A stretch of DNA of 64,000 nucleotides from Larix kaempferi (GCA_027924585.1 BSBM01001138.1:8418001-8482000), one strand, 5' to 3'; positions 24,001 to 39,000 are shown, numbered from the stretch's first letter. Notes: generated by a model from the letters alone, not told the origin. Numbers and translations: made by a program.

Positions 24001-27000
24001 ATCCAGTATGGTTCTAATCTTCTCTAAATGTACCTGTACCCCATTTGCCCCTATCACATGTCCCAAATATAACATCTCTTGCATACTGAACTCGCATTTT
24101 GACATCTTGGCATATAGTACTTCATTTAAGTCTCTCAAATGTTCTTCCCAAGTCCTACTGTATATCAATATATCATCGAAGAATATCAGAAGATACTTGC
24201 GTAACTGAGCCTTGAAGATGTTGTTCATGCATGACTGGAAAGTCGTTTGTGCATTAGTGAGCCCAAATGGCATCACTAGAAACTCATAGTGTCCGTAGTG
24301 ACAATGGAAAGCGGTTTTTGGAACATCCTACTCCCTAACCCGAATCTGATGGTAACCTGATCAGAGGTCAATCTTGGAGAAGTACTTTGACCCCTGTAGT
24401 TCATCCATCAATTGATCAATCCTGGGGATTGGATACCTGTTTTTAATTGTCTTCTTGTTAAGTGCCCTGTAATCAATGCACATGCGTAAGGTTCCATCCT
24501 TTTTCTTTACTAGCACCATTGAGGATGCAAACGGACTGGAGCTACGTTTTATGTACCCTAATTTGAGCAATTCTTTAATCATACTTTCAATTTCATCTTT
24601 ATATCGTGCTTGAGTTCCCTCCTCTAGCTCAATAATGTGCTCAAATCCCTGATCTGGAGGTTGACCTGCTGGAAGGTCTTCGAATACTTCTTTGTACTTC
24701 TGCAGTAGTGCCTATATATCTGCTGGATGTTGCGTGGCTTTATCTGGTGGCTTCCTGAAAGTAACCAAGCACTTTGCTACCCAATCTATGTCTCCCTGTC
24801 GGAGCACTGTCTCCATCCTGTGTGATGATACTGCTCTGGGAGGGTAGGTATTCATCCCTCTCAAAAGTACTCTCTGTCCGTCGGTTCCCTGAAACTCCAT
24901 CTCCATGGTTTGGTAGTTCGTAGAATACTTCCCTATGGAATAAAGCTACTGAACTCCCAATACCACATTTGTGTTCGGTACGTCAACCACATAGAATGTT
25001 TCGGTTACTGTATAGTTCCCGAGTGTTACTTGCAATTTTGGGATCCTCTGACTACACTCCATGGTGTGGTGACCTGCTGCGGCTACTGTAAATCCATCAA
25101 ATCTCTTAGTCGGAATACCCTTTCTTTTTATCTAGGCTGCGTCAATAAAGTTGTGGGATGCCCCACCATCTATCAAGACTCCAACCCTGTTGCCCTGTAT
25201 GACACCTCTGATCCGGAGAGTGGAATCTAGGAACCCCAGATAATGTAGCAATGACACCTCCTGGTGTCCCCTCAGGAGACTTCTCCTCCTCTGCTATCTC
25301 GTGTGCCTCTCCTTTTTCCTGATCCTGCTAATCCTCATCCTCTCCACTGTCGGAGTAGAGCTCTATGTAGTGGGCCTTCCCCTTCCCTGAACATTTGTGA
25401 CTTGGTACCCATGGTCTTGGCAGCTGAAACATAGTTTCTTTCTTCTAAGGTCCTGGCAGATATCATTATCTATCCACTCTTTCTTGGGCCATTATTTTTG
25501 GAAGGGTCTCTTCTCCTTATCTTTTATAGGAAAATTGGTTCTGGGAGGAATCCTATTTTTGGGAACTGAATCCTGTAAATATCTGGTACGACTGATGGAA
25601 TCTGCTAGGGTGGTGGGTCTATAAGCCTTAACCCATCCACGTAAGGGCTTAGTGAGGGCCTCGGTAAATAACATAATCAATCTGCTCTTTGAGATGTCTG
25701 TCACCATGACTGCTACCCTGTGAAACTCTGATATGAATGCATCTGGACTGCTTGTCTGTTTGAGCTGTGCTAGCTCTCTGAAATGCACCTCGAGGTCTTT
25801 CTTGTCAAAGTGCTCAATGAGCCTCTGTGTAAAATCTGTGTACGAGGTGATGTCATTGTGACCCAAGGTCACTAACCCGTGGTACCACCACTCATAGGCT
25901 TCCCTGTCCAAATGCAAGGTAGCCAACCTAATGGCATCTGTCTCTATCATGGGGTTGAGTTGGAAGTAAGTATCCAACTTCCGAACCCAATTCCGCGCTG
26001 GGCCACTCCGGGTCCCCTCAAAGGCAGGAATAGTCAGTTTCCCTACTGTGCGCTGTAACTCATAGTTCTGGTTGAAAGGCTTGTTGTAAGCTCTCGGCCT
26101 GTTCTTATTTTTAAAATGGCAGAAATCTGTGAAGGTCATGGCTGACTGGAAGTCATCCCCTAGTGCTCTGTACTCTCTCAAATATGCCCCCATTGGTTCT
26201 TCTGGCTCTACCTGTCCTATGGGCATTGCTGTCAGGCTATCTAAGAACTGTGGCATGGTAGGTCTGGAGGACCTATTGTAAAGATGGGGGTGGCTCTGCA
26301 GATTGGTATGTAACTGTTCTACACGGCTACTGGTGGATACCTTGTCACTGTTGGGAAACATAGGACTGTGTGGGGTGGGCCCTGACTTATCTGTTAATTG
26401 TTTGATGGCACTCACCATTTCTTTGTGTCCCGAAGTTAGTTCCTTCAAAGCGAAAAGGAGGCTACTGAATCTAGATTCATGCACAATAGTGCCTCTACTC
26501 AACTTTGAATCCTAGTGCACCTTTCAAATTAGGTGTGCCTCTATTGGAGATGTCTGCGACATGCAATCAAGCATCTCCCTAGAGATTTGTGCCCTCAACT
26601 AGTCTAGGTATCCAGATGTATGAGCATCTCTACTAACTTGGGGCACTGCATCCTCGAATTCCGCATGGAGAACTGAATAACAAAGCAGATTTAGAACTGA
26701 ACTGTTTTTATAGAAAAGGCATATAAATTGGAACTGTGTTGAGGATGGCACATGCATACACCTCTGAGGATGGCGCATGCAGACACCTCTATCTCCATCT
26801 CCTCCATAAATGCAAGTGCACCCTCATTAACGCTGTATGGAACTGTGCGAAAAGAGGGTGTGTTGTTGTATGATACCATTGTATGGAACTCTGCTAGAGG
26901 AGGAAGGGTGTTGTAGCTAGAACACAATGCATTCCACACACAAACAAAACCTAATAGAGACTAGTATGATATTGGACCATTATGTCACATAGTTTGTTTG

Positions 27001-30000
27001 TGTGTATCTGGTTACGTTGGTGGCTTGTGTGCAAGTATGTCACAAAGCCAACTTTACGATATGTAGCTGTGACAATATCTATATTTTCAAATATATACAC
27101 ACAGTCTTATTTTTCTATTACAGAAATAGCTAAACTTAGAAACTATTGTATGAAAAGAGGATTGATCAAGGGGCTTTTGATGCCAGTGCAACACATATTG
27201 ATCTCAACAAAAGCCTAACTATTCCTACGAGCTTCTAATTTATAACCAAAAAATTCCAGAAAAAGAAATAGCAAAGGTATTCTCCATTTCCAACCTGTTG
27301 TTATACAACATTTGAATAGCTAACGTTAATTTTTAGGCACTTGCTTACAAACTGTCCATCACCATTGCTACACATATTTCACTCTATATGCTAACCAACA
27401 AATTTCTACCCATGATTATAAAGCCTTGGTTTGTGATCATTGCAGTGAGATAGCCTTCAACAAAATGTAATCCCAAAGCAACAAAACCATAAAACCTAAA
27501 TTGTCAATACCGGTAACACAAATAATTCTAAGCTAAAAACATAGCTCCTGTTAAATTGCTATGGGGAAATGTGAGATTGTAGTGTGTATATATGTATATA
27601 ATTGATACAGACATTAATGCCACTTGCTTTGTTTAACCTCAAACTCCGTTTTCGTTAAATTAAGGCCAATGGCAACCTCAATAATTATACAGTGCAATAG
27701 TTGATTTTACTATCCCTTCACTTTGGTGTTGGGTTAGTGCATTGCTATATGCAAACAGTAACCTTAGATTAATTTAATATGGTATTACTCCTAAAGATTT
27801 GATAAAATGTTTAAGAACATTGTTCATAGGAGTTTTAGCGAATAAGATTTTTTGCCTGACGTTCAAATGGCACAGTTAGGAATATGGAGACAAGTTTACC
27901 AAATTTGTTAAAAGGTAGGGGATAGATATTTTCTTTTCGAAGGAAAATTTTGCAAGGAAACCCAAGGGATGCTTACTCACATTTGTGAATGGCTGCCGTA
28001 GTAAACTCATTGGCGTAGACTTGTGTGCCTCCCCTAGGGGGATTTAAATTGGGCACTTGTTGGCTCAGAGCTAGCCACATGCCCAACAAGATTGGTGACA
28101 ATTGGTTGAGCTAACCCATTAAGCTAGGCAAGATATAGGTATATGGGAAAAAACCATATATAAATGACTACATATATATTTTATATTTTGTAAAAGAGAA
28201 ACCATGAACGAGAAATGTACAAAATTGTGATTTAAGAATCAAAACCATTCACGACTTTAAATATATAACCCCAGAGTAAGAAGGGTAGGTACAATGAATT
28301 TGAATGAATGCACAAAATGCCTCTATTGGTAGTATTAACTCATAACCCTTGCGTGCCTTCCTTGCATGACTAATTCAGCCAAAGCAAGTATCCTCCTCAG
28401 AGTTTTGTGCCCATAACTAACCTAGGTATCCACATGCATGAGCACCTTTCCTAACTTAGTGAATTGTGCCCTATAATTGTGTGTGCAAAACTAAATCAAA
28501 CAAAAAGCAAATTTACAGTTGAATTGTTGAATATAGAAAAATGCATCTGAAACTAGAATAAAAGTATGTATGTGCCCTCTCTCTCTATCTCCATAAATGT
28601 CGATGTGTCGTCATTATTGTTGTATGGAACTACTGAAAGAGGGTGTGTTGCTGTATGGTATTGTTGTATGAAACTTTGTTGGAAGTGGAAGGGCATTGTT
28701 GCTGGAACATAGTTCGAGCTACACACATGTATATAGTAATAGTCCCTCTTAGCAAGGAAAGTGTTCTCCAGCACACCAAGCCTCTCCTTGAACATCTTGA
28801 ACTTTCCCTTTGCCAGGTGCTTCTTCAAGAAATCTGCAACTAGTTGATCTAGGAATGAATTAAAGTACTACTACTTCCTTTTGGACTTTGTCTTTGATGA
28901 AGCGACCTTGATATCAATATTCTTGGACCAACCATTAAACACTAGCTTCTTAGTGAGTTTGATATGATTCCTATGGTCATAGTAAATGGCAATAGTGTCC
29001 AAAGTTTGATATGTCAAGTATGCTAATAGCTTGCGAATCTAGATGGCTTCAGAACTAGCATAGTTGATTGCCATGTACTCTGCATTTGCTGAACTAAGTG
29101 CTACTGAAGACGACTTTCTGCTAATGTAGGAAACCATACTTGAACCAAAACTGAAGCAATACCCCAAATGGCTCCTCCAGTCACTAACTCTTCTTGCACA
29201 ATCCGAATCTGTAAACCTATGTAACACCAACTCTCCATCACCGACATACCTCGGACCAAAAGGAACTGTGTCTTTCAAGTATCTATGCACATGTCTTGCA
29301 GCCACCCTATGAACCTACATGGGTTCCACCATATACTGGCTCCAGCTGTTGACTGTAAAATGAAAATGAATTTGGTATTTACCACATACATGAGGGAACC
29401 TATTAACTCCTTACACAAATGACTTAAGAGTTGCTAACTATAGGAGTAGACACGGGCTTATAGTGCGTCCTCTGAAATCCCTTTAGAATCTGAACAACAC
29501 ACTTACTTTTTTTGAGGAAGACCTCACTTGGACTTTGCAACATCTCTTGACTTAAGAATTAGTGCATTCAATTGATTTCCTTCATGTAAAATTCCCACAC
29601 CAACTCTGCCTTGCACCAAGTTATGAGTTTGTCTGAAGTCCCCCTAACTATAAGATTGTCTACATATAGGACTAAGACAAGCATATTAGAATCATCTACC
29701 AAATATTAAAGATTGGAATCTGTGTTTATTTTAGTGAAACCTAACCTGAAGATACTCGTCAATCCAGTAGTACCATGTACGTGGTGCCCATTTCATCCCA
29801 TAAATGACCTTCTTTAACTTGCAAACATGGATCTCACGCCCATGCACCTCAAAGCCTCTTGGCTGATCTATGTACACTGACTCTTCAATCAGTCCATTAA
29901 GAAACGCTGTCTTACATCCATTTGATGTAAATGCCAACCAAAGACTGATGCAATGGGTGACACAAGGAGTCCAGAACAGTGTAGGATCCGCGCTGAATCA

Positions 30001-33000
30001 ATGGTATCCTTGATCCAATCAATCTTGCCTAAATCCTCTAGGATCAAATCAAGGCAATGGGTGACACAAGGAGTCCAGAACAGTGTAGGATACCTGGCCA
30101 TAAGCATCCCTACTAGCAGCCACATAGTTCGCAACGTTGTCCGTTATGACTTGGACAACATGTTGTGGGCCAATCTCTGGGATGAACTCATCCAATAAGC
30201 CACATAGTAAAACCGCATCTTTGATATGTGTGGATGCATCCATGGATCTCATAAACATAGTCCTCGCGTGACAATGAACCAAGAAGTTTAGAAAGTTCCT
30301 ACCCTTCATATCGGTCCAACCATTTGACATCACAGTGCATCTTGTTAACTCCCATGATTTTCGAAGCTTCTCCAACCTGCGAGTGCAATTGGCCTTTTCA
30401 TCTTGAAGGATGGGCCCTCTCAACAACCCCGGTCCAACAATAGCAGCCGCCTCAAACATGGACACATAAAATGGGTTCTTGGCAAAGTTGAATGGAATAA
30501 TACTCTATAGCAAGCATTGACCCACAAGTTTGTTTGCTTTTGATTTTTCTTTTACTTTCACCATGGACCTTATAGAAGGTTGTGCACTAGGTGTCCATCT
30601 TGGCACTAAGGAAGGCGATGTTGCTTAATGCGAAGGCATTGTGGACTGTTGTGTGGAGTGGGTATCGGTATCCGGACTTGTCCCACTAGCCCCCATTCCC
30701 GTTGCGGACTCGGATCTTGAAGCAATTTGATTTCTCACTGCCTCCTTCTATTGTTTCTTTAGCCCGGTGCCCTCAATTGCTTGTGTGACTTTAACAATGA
30801 GTTCCGAGGTTGTTTGGTTGCAAGGACCCACATCATGTTCTACTATTTGTGCAAGGTGGTATCTCAGCTTGCTTATCCCTCCTGCCATTCTCTTCCCACA
30901 TAGATTGCAAGTGAGAATCTGTCTATTGAGTGGGTCATCAAGTGTGCCCCACTCGCAAAATGGATCCAAAGCCTTCAACATCTTGTATATGAAAAAAATG
31001 AAGTTTGAAACTTTGAACCTAGGGCAAGAAAAAACGTTTTTTAGCATATGTGATTGTTGGAAATGTAAAAACAACAAGAAATCAAAGATACATTGAGCAT
31101 TCAAACTTTGATTTGATGAGGGAAAATAAGTGGAAATTTTTGTGAGGATTTCTAAGGGTCTAGGGCAAGAAAAAGTGAAAAAATGTTTTTTGGCATGCAT
31201 AACTGCTGCAAATAACATAACATGTGCAAAAGAATTGTTTAAGATCCTTTAAAAATCAGTTATGAAGATGGAGAAGTCATTGCCAATGCAAACCAACAAG
31301 AATCCCTCTTGGAAAAATGAGAAATGATGGGCAATTTTTTTTACATAACTTTAGCTGTGATAACTGTGGAAAAATCTCCAAATGGCAAGGTCCAATCTTC
31401 AAAACTGATCCTTGATGGCGAATGAAATGAAGATGAAAATCGTCCTTGGGCAGATGTGAAGTGATCCTAGTCACCTTGGCTCACCTCTTGGTCACTGTAG
31501 TGTGCAAATGAGACCCAAAAGAGTGGAAAATGTGGACTTAAACCCCTATTCCGACCCTTTTTTCTGCGTGGTGATTTTTTCCATCGACTTGTGGTTTTTT
31601 CAGTGAGAAATTGGACGAAAAATCGACCTGATTTTTTTGGCGATTTCTTGAGTAAAAATTGGCGACCTCGAAAAATCGCAATTGTGCATCACAATTTTTC
31701 GGCCGATGTTTGCAACACTAGTATGATCAATCTTGTTGGTCTTTTGACAGTGAGGAAGAAGATGTCTAAGAGCATCTTGTTAAAGATAATGTAGTTGCGA
31801 GAGCCATTCTCTGGGAGGATGGCACCCTAGTCAGTTAACTAGGGTTCCTGGTCAGTTAACCAGGTAGAGTAAGTCCCTAGCAAGTAACCTAGGGCCCCCA
31901 ACAGTCTACTGGGGTTCTTGGTCTGGGACCAAGCAGGTTAGAGCCATGGAAAAGTCCCTAGCATGTGGCTAGGGCCCCTATCTTTCTCTAGGGCATTCTT
32001 TTCTGGGATCAGACAGTTTCTTGGTCACGAGGACCAAGCAGAACCTGCAGGCAGAGATAGAGACATCCTGGTCTGGGACCAGGCAGATTCTTGGTTTGGG
32101 ACCAAGTAGTTCCTGCAGGTACATAGCTGGTCGGTTAACTAGGTGGATCTTGGTTAGTTAACCAAGATAATGATGTGTGATGCCCTCCTCTCTTAGGTCT
32201 TCGAGATGGTTGAGCTAGGTTGTCTTCTCAAGGGACTGGCCACCCCTTGATGGAGTCATTAGCACTTGACCACAGTAGTAGTCAGGAGGACCATATGATC
32301 ACATCATCCAGTATTGGACCTTCCTTACATGGTGATGATGAACTTTCAGTTATCGTATGGAACACTTGTACATTTGAGAGAGAGATAAGTGGGTTGTCTT
32401 CCCACCTTGTTATTACACCCTTGGTTTTGTGGTTAGAAAGGTTGTCTTCCCACCTTGTTGTTCTTGGTTTTGTGGGTAAAAGGGTCGTCTTCCCAACTTG
32501 TGGACCCTTGGTCGTGTGGTTTGAAGGAGTGTTTACCCATCCTTGATTCATGGTGATTAGCCTTGCCTTGTTGATCATTCCTTGTTGGTCCTAGGTGCTA
32601 GTGCTCCCCTTGTATGTTGTCATACCCCTTATGCCCTTGTTATCCACTCCTAAAGACATCATAATATTAAATTATAATTTTATAATGGGTAACATTCCTT
32701 ATTTTGAATGGCGTCTTAACCTAACATTTAGGAACCCTAAGTCAATGAAGAATTAGAAGGGATATCCTTCTAGAAGCCATTAAGAGGTTATAAATACAAG
32801 TCTAATTCTTCATTGTGTGATCATCTTGAAGAGAAAACTCAGCTCTGGTTTAGTGTGTGACTGATCTAGGGTTTCAACAACATTGTTGGGTGACATCTAG
32901 GGTTCTCTTGCCTCTTGTGCTTGGACGCTCTCTTGTGTTTTTACCCTATTGCTCTGGTTTGGTTCTTTGAAGGCCGTTTTACCCTTCTTCTCTCCCACGT

Positions 33001-36000
33001 GCGAGCCGTGGATTGTATTTGGACCGAGGATTGCAGCCGTTGCTTGCTTGGACTGTGCTGCTAGGGTACCGTACCTTGCTTCTCTCTCACACGTGGGCTG
33101 TCTTGATTGTGGAAGGGCCGCTGCCTGTGTAAACCATTTTAGGGTTTCCTGTTGCCTGCGTGGACTGTTTTCAAGGGTTTCATCTTCCATCTTGGGACTG
33201 TCGCTGCCTAGTTTGACTGTCTTGAGGGGGGCCGAGACTTATGTGGAGCCTGCTGTTCACTGTTTGAAAGTGGGGTCTGTTATGAGCATGTTGCTTCTCA
33301 TTATGAGTAGGCCACTGCTAATTTAGGGTTGCCACAACCTGCCAAGGTTTGGTTAAAGAGTGGCGCCACCTGCTAAGGCCTGTTTAGGTTTGTTAAAGGT
33401 TGTTGCTATCTGGTTTAAGCCTGTTAAAGGCTGCTGCTATATTGTTTAGTCCTGTTTAGGCTTGTTTGAGGCTGTCGCTACCTCTAGTGAGAGGTCTGTC
33501 CACTGCCACGAGGGTTTGAAGGGTGTTGCTGCCACTTAGGCCTACTATAAGGTGTCCATACACTGTTTTAAGGGTTTTGTGATTACTACTTACTGCTGGG
33601 TACTTGTTGGGTTTGATCTTGGAACTTCTACTGTAATTGTCTAACCCTATCCGACAACACTTTATCTCTCTCTCTCTCTCTCTCAGGTTTGTACATACTC
33701 TCAGTTAAGGGTCAGTTTTGTTCCATTTGATTGACTTGCCTCTGAGAGGCAAAGTCAGATCTGAAAGTTAAAAATTCCGAGTATAAGGAAGTTCTATCTC
33801 ATCAAGTAAGTTGTCTGACTTTTTTTTTGACTAGTGGAATCGACAACTAGAATTGGGCTGGTACTCGTGTGACACGGGGTCTAGGGATCCAATCTCGCAA
33901 CCACTATACCCCTAGGTGCATCCATAGGGCCCGAACCATGGCGCACGGGTAAGTTTGGGGGGATTCGAACACGTTGCCTTACATTTACAACTGATTACAA
34001 CTTCTCATCTTTACCACTTGAGCTGCCTCCCATGGGCTAAGTTGTCAGACTTGTTAATATCTCTTACTGCTGCTATTTTCCAGTCCAATTTAAATAGTTT
34101 ATTTTACTATTGCTGCTGCTCTGCTAGTTATGTATCTGCAGTTGTTAAATGTGTGCTTTAACTTTAACACAGTGATCTTTGGGAGTGTTAAAGTTGAAAG
34201 AGATGGAAATTATATTTTAATTTATCAGATCTAAACTTGTCTGTTGTACTATTTTGGTTTTTAGTACTAGTTTTGTAATTTAAATTTTTGTATTAAAGTA
34301 CAAATTTTCAATTATTTGCTTAAAACCCTAACATAACCCTAATTTTAACCTCAGAAACCGGATTCGTTGATAACCCTTGCCGTGTCCCGAATCGGTCGAA
34401 TCGGACACGATTCGATTGGAATTCGTGTCCGATTCGACCTTGCATCGAATCCTGAATCGGGACACGAACTTAACAACGAATCGGACACGCAGTTGCATCG
34501 AATCCCGACTGTCGGACACGTTTTTGAAAAACAGGACACGTTTTTGGCGGAGAAGGGCGTCCGGGTTCACTTAAAAATAGAAATTTGCCTTTCTTTTTGT
34601 CATTTGCAAGGAAGCATTTGGTTGAGAGCATTTGCATTTGGTCGAAGGATGGACGCTTGACACTAAAGTAGAGAGGAAGCATCTTTTTAATTCCTCCATT
34701 TCCTGAGATTTTAGAGATGCAATTTCTGAAACTTGCACACATTTCAAAAACGTTTCCAATACCCATGCAACATAGAGTGAGGTGTAAGAGAAGCAAGTAG
34801 TGTACTACAACATAAATGTTAACCTAGAAATATTTCTTCCGTGAGGTAGGAAAATTAGTGTCCCTAAGAATTATGTAAGGTGTTCAAAAGGTATGAATGT
34901 CCACTTTACATAGGATCATCCAACATACTTTTATTTTCAACCTTTAAGTCGCAAGTAATAACATATTCCACTAGTGTTTAGTCTCATTCGGGAGGACCCC
35001 TCTCTATCTCCATTACCTTTAAAAATAAAGATAATTGGTCTTGTTTCTCAGAGAGACAGTTTCCTTTAACGACGAGGATTGCATTGCTCCTCCAAATGTA
35101 CTAGTTTGATCAGATTTCCTTCAACCTACCTTGCCCAATGGGAATGTCTGGCATCAAGCAAATATTGGAGATATTGACATGGACAATAGCAAATTGGTCA
35201 AACAGTACCCTCTTACATAAGTTGCCCCATAGTCAGATTGTCATATTAGTTTCAATATTCAACAAAGGGTCACTAATTATGTATACATTTTGATTTTGAT
35301 GACTTAATGAGAAATATGGTTCCGACATGCATCTGTGTCTCATTGTGATTTGTGAATGACAAATGTGTTGTGAATCATGATTTGTGAATGACAAATGTGT
35401 AATCATTAATGTGTTTTTATTCTAATTTCTATTGAATATTTGTAAATGTTCTAGTTTCTAAATATTTTTGGATCTATATGTCTATATTTTTAAATTTTAA
35501 TATATTTAAAAAAAAATATATATATGTATATTAAACGTATCCTACGTGTCCTGATTTCGGGGGTCACCGTGTCCGTGTCGGACTCTCGTATTTTCGTGTC
35601 CTACGTGTCCCGTGTCCCCGTGTCAGGTGACTTAGATTTTAACACATCCAAGAAAAAATTGAAGGGGGGTAGGTGCTTAATGGATATGCTAGTGGATTGA
35701 AGCAATAATGAGAGTCTTCAAGGAACCAAACCCATCATCTTTTCGAGAGGGTGGAGATGATCTTTATCAAAGGGGTAAGGGCCAGTTTATGGTACTCATC
35801 ATGCTTGGATGTTGAACTAAATGTTGTGTTCCCCCTTTATAGAAAGATGGCCATGTTAAAAAATACTCTCTGTTACCCACAATCATGAAAATCAATAAGG
35901 GAATTAGGTGACTTTGTAAACTCTATGGGGAGGATGCCTAGAGGAAAATGTCATCTGCACATAAGGGAAGAGCCATCAGGGATTGGTGTAGAAAGTAACT

Positions 36001-39000
36001 ATCATCATCATGCATGTACTCCTTGAGGTAGACCAAACAAGGTTGGCGACAAGGGGCAACTGTGTAAAGCTTGCCAAATAACAGTATCATAAAGCTTCAT
36101 GATAGGTGTGATGAGAGTATAAAGAATGACAATGTTGTGAAGCCTTTGAAACAAGGAGTCGTTTGGTATAAATTGAAAGCCTGTTGAAATCCCATTCAAC
36201 AATCGAAGATATTGGAAGAGTGTTTTGTGGCCTCCTCATGGGTAGCCTTGAGCGTGAAAATGTGTGCCATGGTCTGATAATCCCTCATGAACCTTGCTCG
36301 CCCCTTAGCACGAACTTTGTATAAAGTTTGGCAAAAGTATATAGAAGGCAATTCTTTCAGCACATAAAACCATTCCAACTTTGCCATCTTGGCCATTACA
36401 TACTCTCGCTACTTCATTTGTCTTCCCATTAAGATGGGGTTTCACTCCATTGTATGAGCCTTTGGAAACCTTTTCCATTCACGGTGTATCCATTTCTGTG
36501 ACCCACCCACAACAATGTTATCTGAAGTGTTTAGATGCATTGAAGGCCATGACCTTAGTCTTTGCTAAGGCTCACTGTCCAATGCATGCGGTCACAAAAA
36601 TCAGTGAGGGCATCTAGCTTCCTCTGTAAAACCTTTGGGGAGGAAGCTAGGATGGAAATGTCTTCTGCATATAGGAGAAGAGCAATCAAGTCTTGATGTA
36701 GAAGGCAACCATCATTAGGGTGACCTCTAGCTCATCAATATAAGCACCAAACAAGGTTGGCGACAAGGGGCAACTATGTGAAGCTTGCCAAATAACAGTC
36801 TCATGACTAATGTGGTGAAGCCTCTGAAACAAAGAGTCTTGTTGCCTACTAAGTCATACTGAGTTGGATTTCAAGCGAGCCGACAAAGTTTGAACATGTC
36901 AAAGTGTTCGTTATCAGAGTTCAAAAGTCCATCAAGCGGCCCTTTTTGTTTTTTGTACCACATGTTCATACCCCCTCGCGGAATTTTGTAATTATGTGCT
37001 AGCATGGTATCTTTTTGTAAAAGACTCTGCTTCTAGGACTTAAACGTTAATTCGACTAGCCCAAAGTGTTTTTTTCCTTGGAAATTATTTTTTGTTGAAC
37101 AAACGACTAATAATTTTTGAGTTTTTCATTCAATCCTCCAAAGTTGGGGTGGTCGGCGTAATTTTTAAGTCTTAAGAAGTTATTAGAGTCTATGTGTCAA
37201 TGTATTAAACCATGCTAGGCAAAGTTTTTGAGTTGTATGAACATGTATTAGGTCCCCCTAGGTTTTTTTTATGTTCCGAAAATTTTATTTTCCGTAAAAC
37301 ACGCCATTTTTTAATGGTTTGTTTAAAAAAATTGAAAAATTGATAAAAATGTGGTCTAGTGGTCTTTTTGGCCATGGGGGTGCTCATTTTCTAACTCAGA
37401 GCACCCACTTTACCCTTAAACCGACTTTCCTAAGTGTTTAGACACTTTATTTTTCATCGATTTTGCAAAAAGTAAAAAATGAGAGAAAAAATGCAAAAAA
37501 GTGAAAAATCATAAAAAATAAAAATCCTAAATTTTGGGGATGTGTAAGAGAGATTTTATGACACTTTTTGGGCAGCTAACTTTAAGGGATCACTTCTCCA
37601 TCACTTGGGCGCATTTCCCAAAAAGATTGCCCACGATTTGGGGATTGTTGCAGCTGATTTTTAGGCCCTCTTTGGGTTGATGTATGGGCTGATTTTTGGT
37701 AGCCAAATAAGTGGGAGGTAGCCCCATCTTCTCCTTAACTCATGGCACACTCTCTCCTTCACATGTGCACCCTCCCCTCTCCTGTCTTTTTCTATATAAT
37801 GAGCTCCTCTCTCATTCCAAACTAGTTAGAGTTGGATGAGAGAGAGCTTGCTCTTGTAATTTTGATATCATTTTTGCATTGAGAATAAAAAGCTTTGGAG
37901 GCTAAATGGTGTAGTGCATATATGTGTGGATCAACATTGTGATGCTTTTTATATGGTAACTGTTTCCTACTTGCAAATTTCTTTTTTATGTTTATTGTAG
38001 ATCTTGCCTTGATAATTCAATTGAATTAATAGGAATAGGAAATTGTTAGTAAGCTTACTTTCATTTCCGTTTTTTCTTTTATGATTGGAAACACAAAATT
38101 TGCATGTTAAATAAGTTTATTTGCATGCTATTTTAATTTTTGATTTATATATGTTTTACAAGATCTCATGGGTATACAAGTGTTTGTGATTTAGTTTTCA
38201 GGTGGCCTAGCTTGGAGTAAGATTGGATCAAATTTGACTCCATTCCATCTTCAACAAACTTCAGAAACATTGTTTCTGAGCACTCCACAATGAAGCATTC
38301 TTAGCTTGATATTTCCTGGCACAAGTTCTCTCATACTTTCTCTTTCTACTTAAAAAATAACTTCTTCTTGGCTACTTTGGTTTGGATACTTTCAGATCTG
38401 ATTTTCTTAGCATGCTTATTAAAAATCAGATCTGATATTTTTATGCATAGATCCAAGATACTTCAAATTTTTATTTCATTTTTTGGGTCTTGCTTGGAAA
38501 AGAATCATTAAATAATTTTTTAAGTCAAATTTTAGGATTGTTTAAGGATTCCTTTTTTAAAAGTTTATATCAAGCATCTAAGTGCTCTATTGGCTGCCTT
38601 TTCAAGGTTGTCCAAGACCCTAAGAGGGTGGCTTTTTAGCCATTCCATCTTAGTTCATTTTTGCAGTTAACTAGTTTTTTAACTTGGATTTTTTTTTAGT
38701 ATTTTTTGTTTTTGCCCAAATCACTTTTAAAGTGATTTTGGGCACTTTTTATACTAATATAGTTTGTTGGTTTTTGTACTGTGACAGCAGATAGAAGGTT
38801 TTTATGCACACTTTCTTACCATTTTGGATGATCTAGAAACTTCACTGAACCTTACCTTTCCTTCCTTACTCTGCCTCTACAATTTGTAACCTCTTTTCTG
38901 CAGATCTATAAGGAGAAAGAGTTCTTTATTTTCAGTATTGAGCATTGTAACTTGTAATAAAAAGTATTTTGGAAGTAAGCTCACAGAGCTTGCTTCTCAT

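Larger units (their letters stand above)
21039..26502 (-). mobile_element. Ty3/gypsy chromovirus, internal region, decayed
   Basis: Reading minus, the order is gag (25492-26502), zinc knuckle, protease (about 25180 downwards), reverse transcriptase and RNase H (about 24600-23450), integrase (23381-22262) and chromodomain (21320-21039). The chromodomain marks a chromovirus. Premature stops and frameshifts occur throughout, so it cannot make a full polyprotein. A 938-bp hAT element at 21323-22260 splits the integrase end from the chromodomain. No 5' LTR is found on the right: a Copia-type LTR lies 34 bp beyond gag. Confidence 0.93.
31778..35644 (+). repeat. solo LTR (family 1), copy 2, with SINE and hAT insertions
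   Basis: It begins TGTTAAAG and ends TTTTAACA. The flanks CATCT (31773-31777) and CATCC (35645-35649) match at four of five bases. Homology with 15202-17706 covers the palindrome array, GGTTATAAATACAAG (TATA-like, 32788), the CAGGTTTGTAC block and the GTACTAG end. It carries a SINE at 33821-34037 and a hAT element at 34350-35635. Without these the LTR is about 2.3 kb. Confidence 0.82.

Noticed and set aside
26536-26940. 5' LTR of the gypsy chromovirus
   Set aside because: It adjoins gag but matches the Copia-linked repeat at 28318-28727, and no primer binding site lies between it and gag.
32949-33326. 125-codon plus-strand ORF
   Set aside because: It lies in solo LTR copy 2; the counterpart in copy 1 is not open and no domain is seen.
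34328-34796. Several overlapping ORFs on both strands
   Set aside because: They are by-products of the CGTGTCC arrays of the hAT element.
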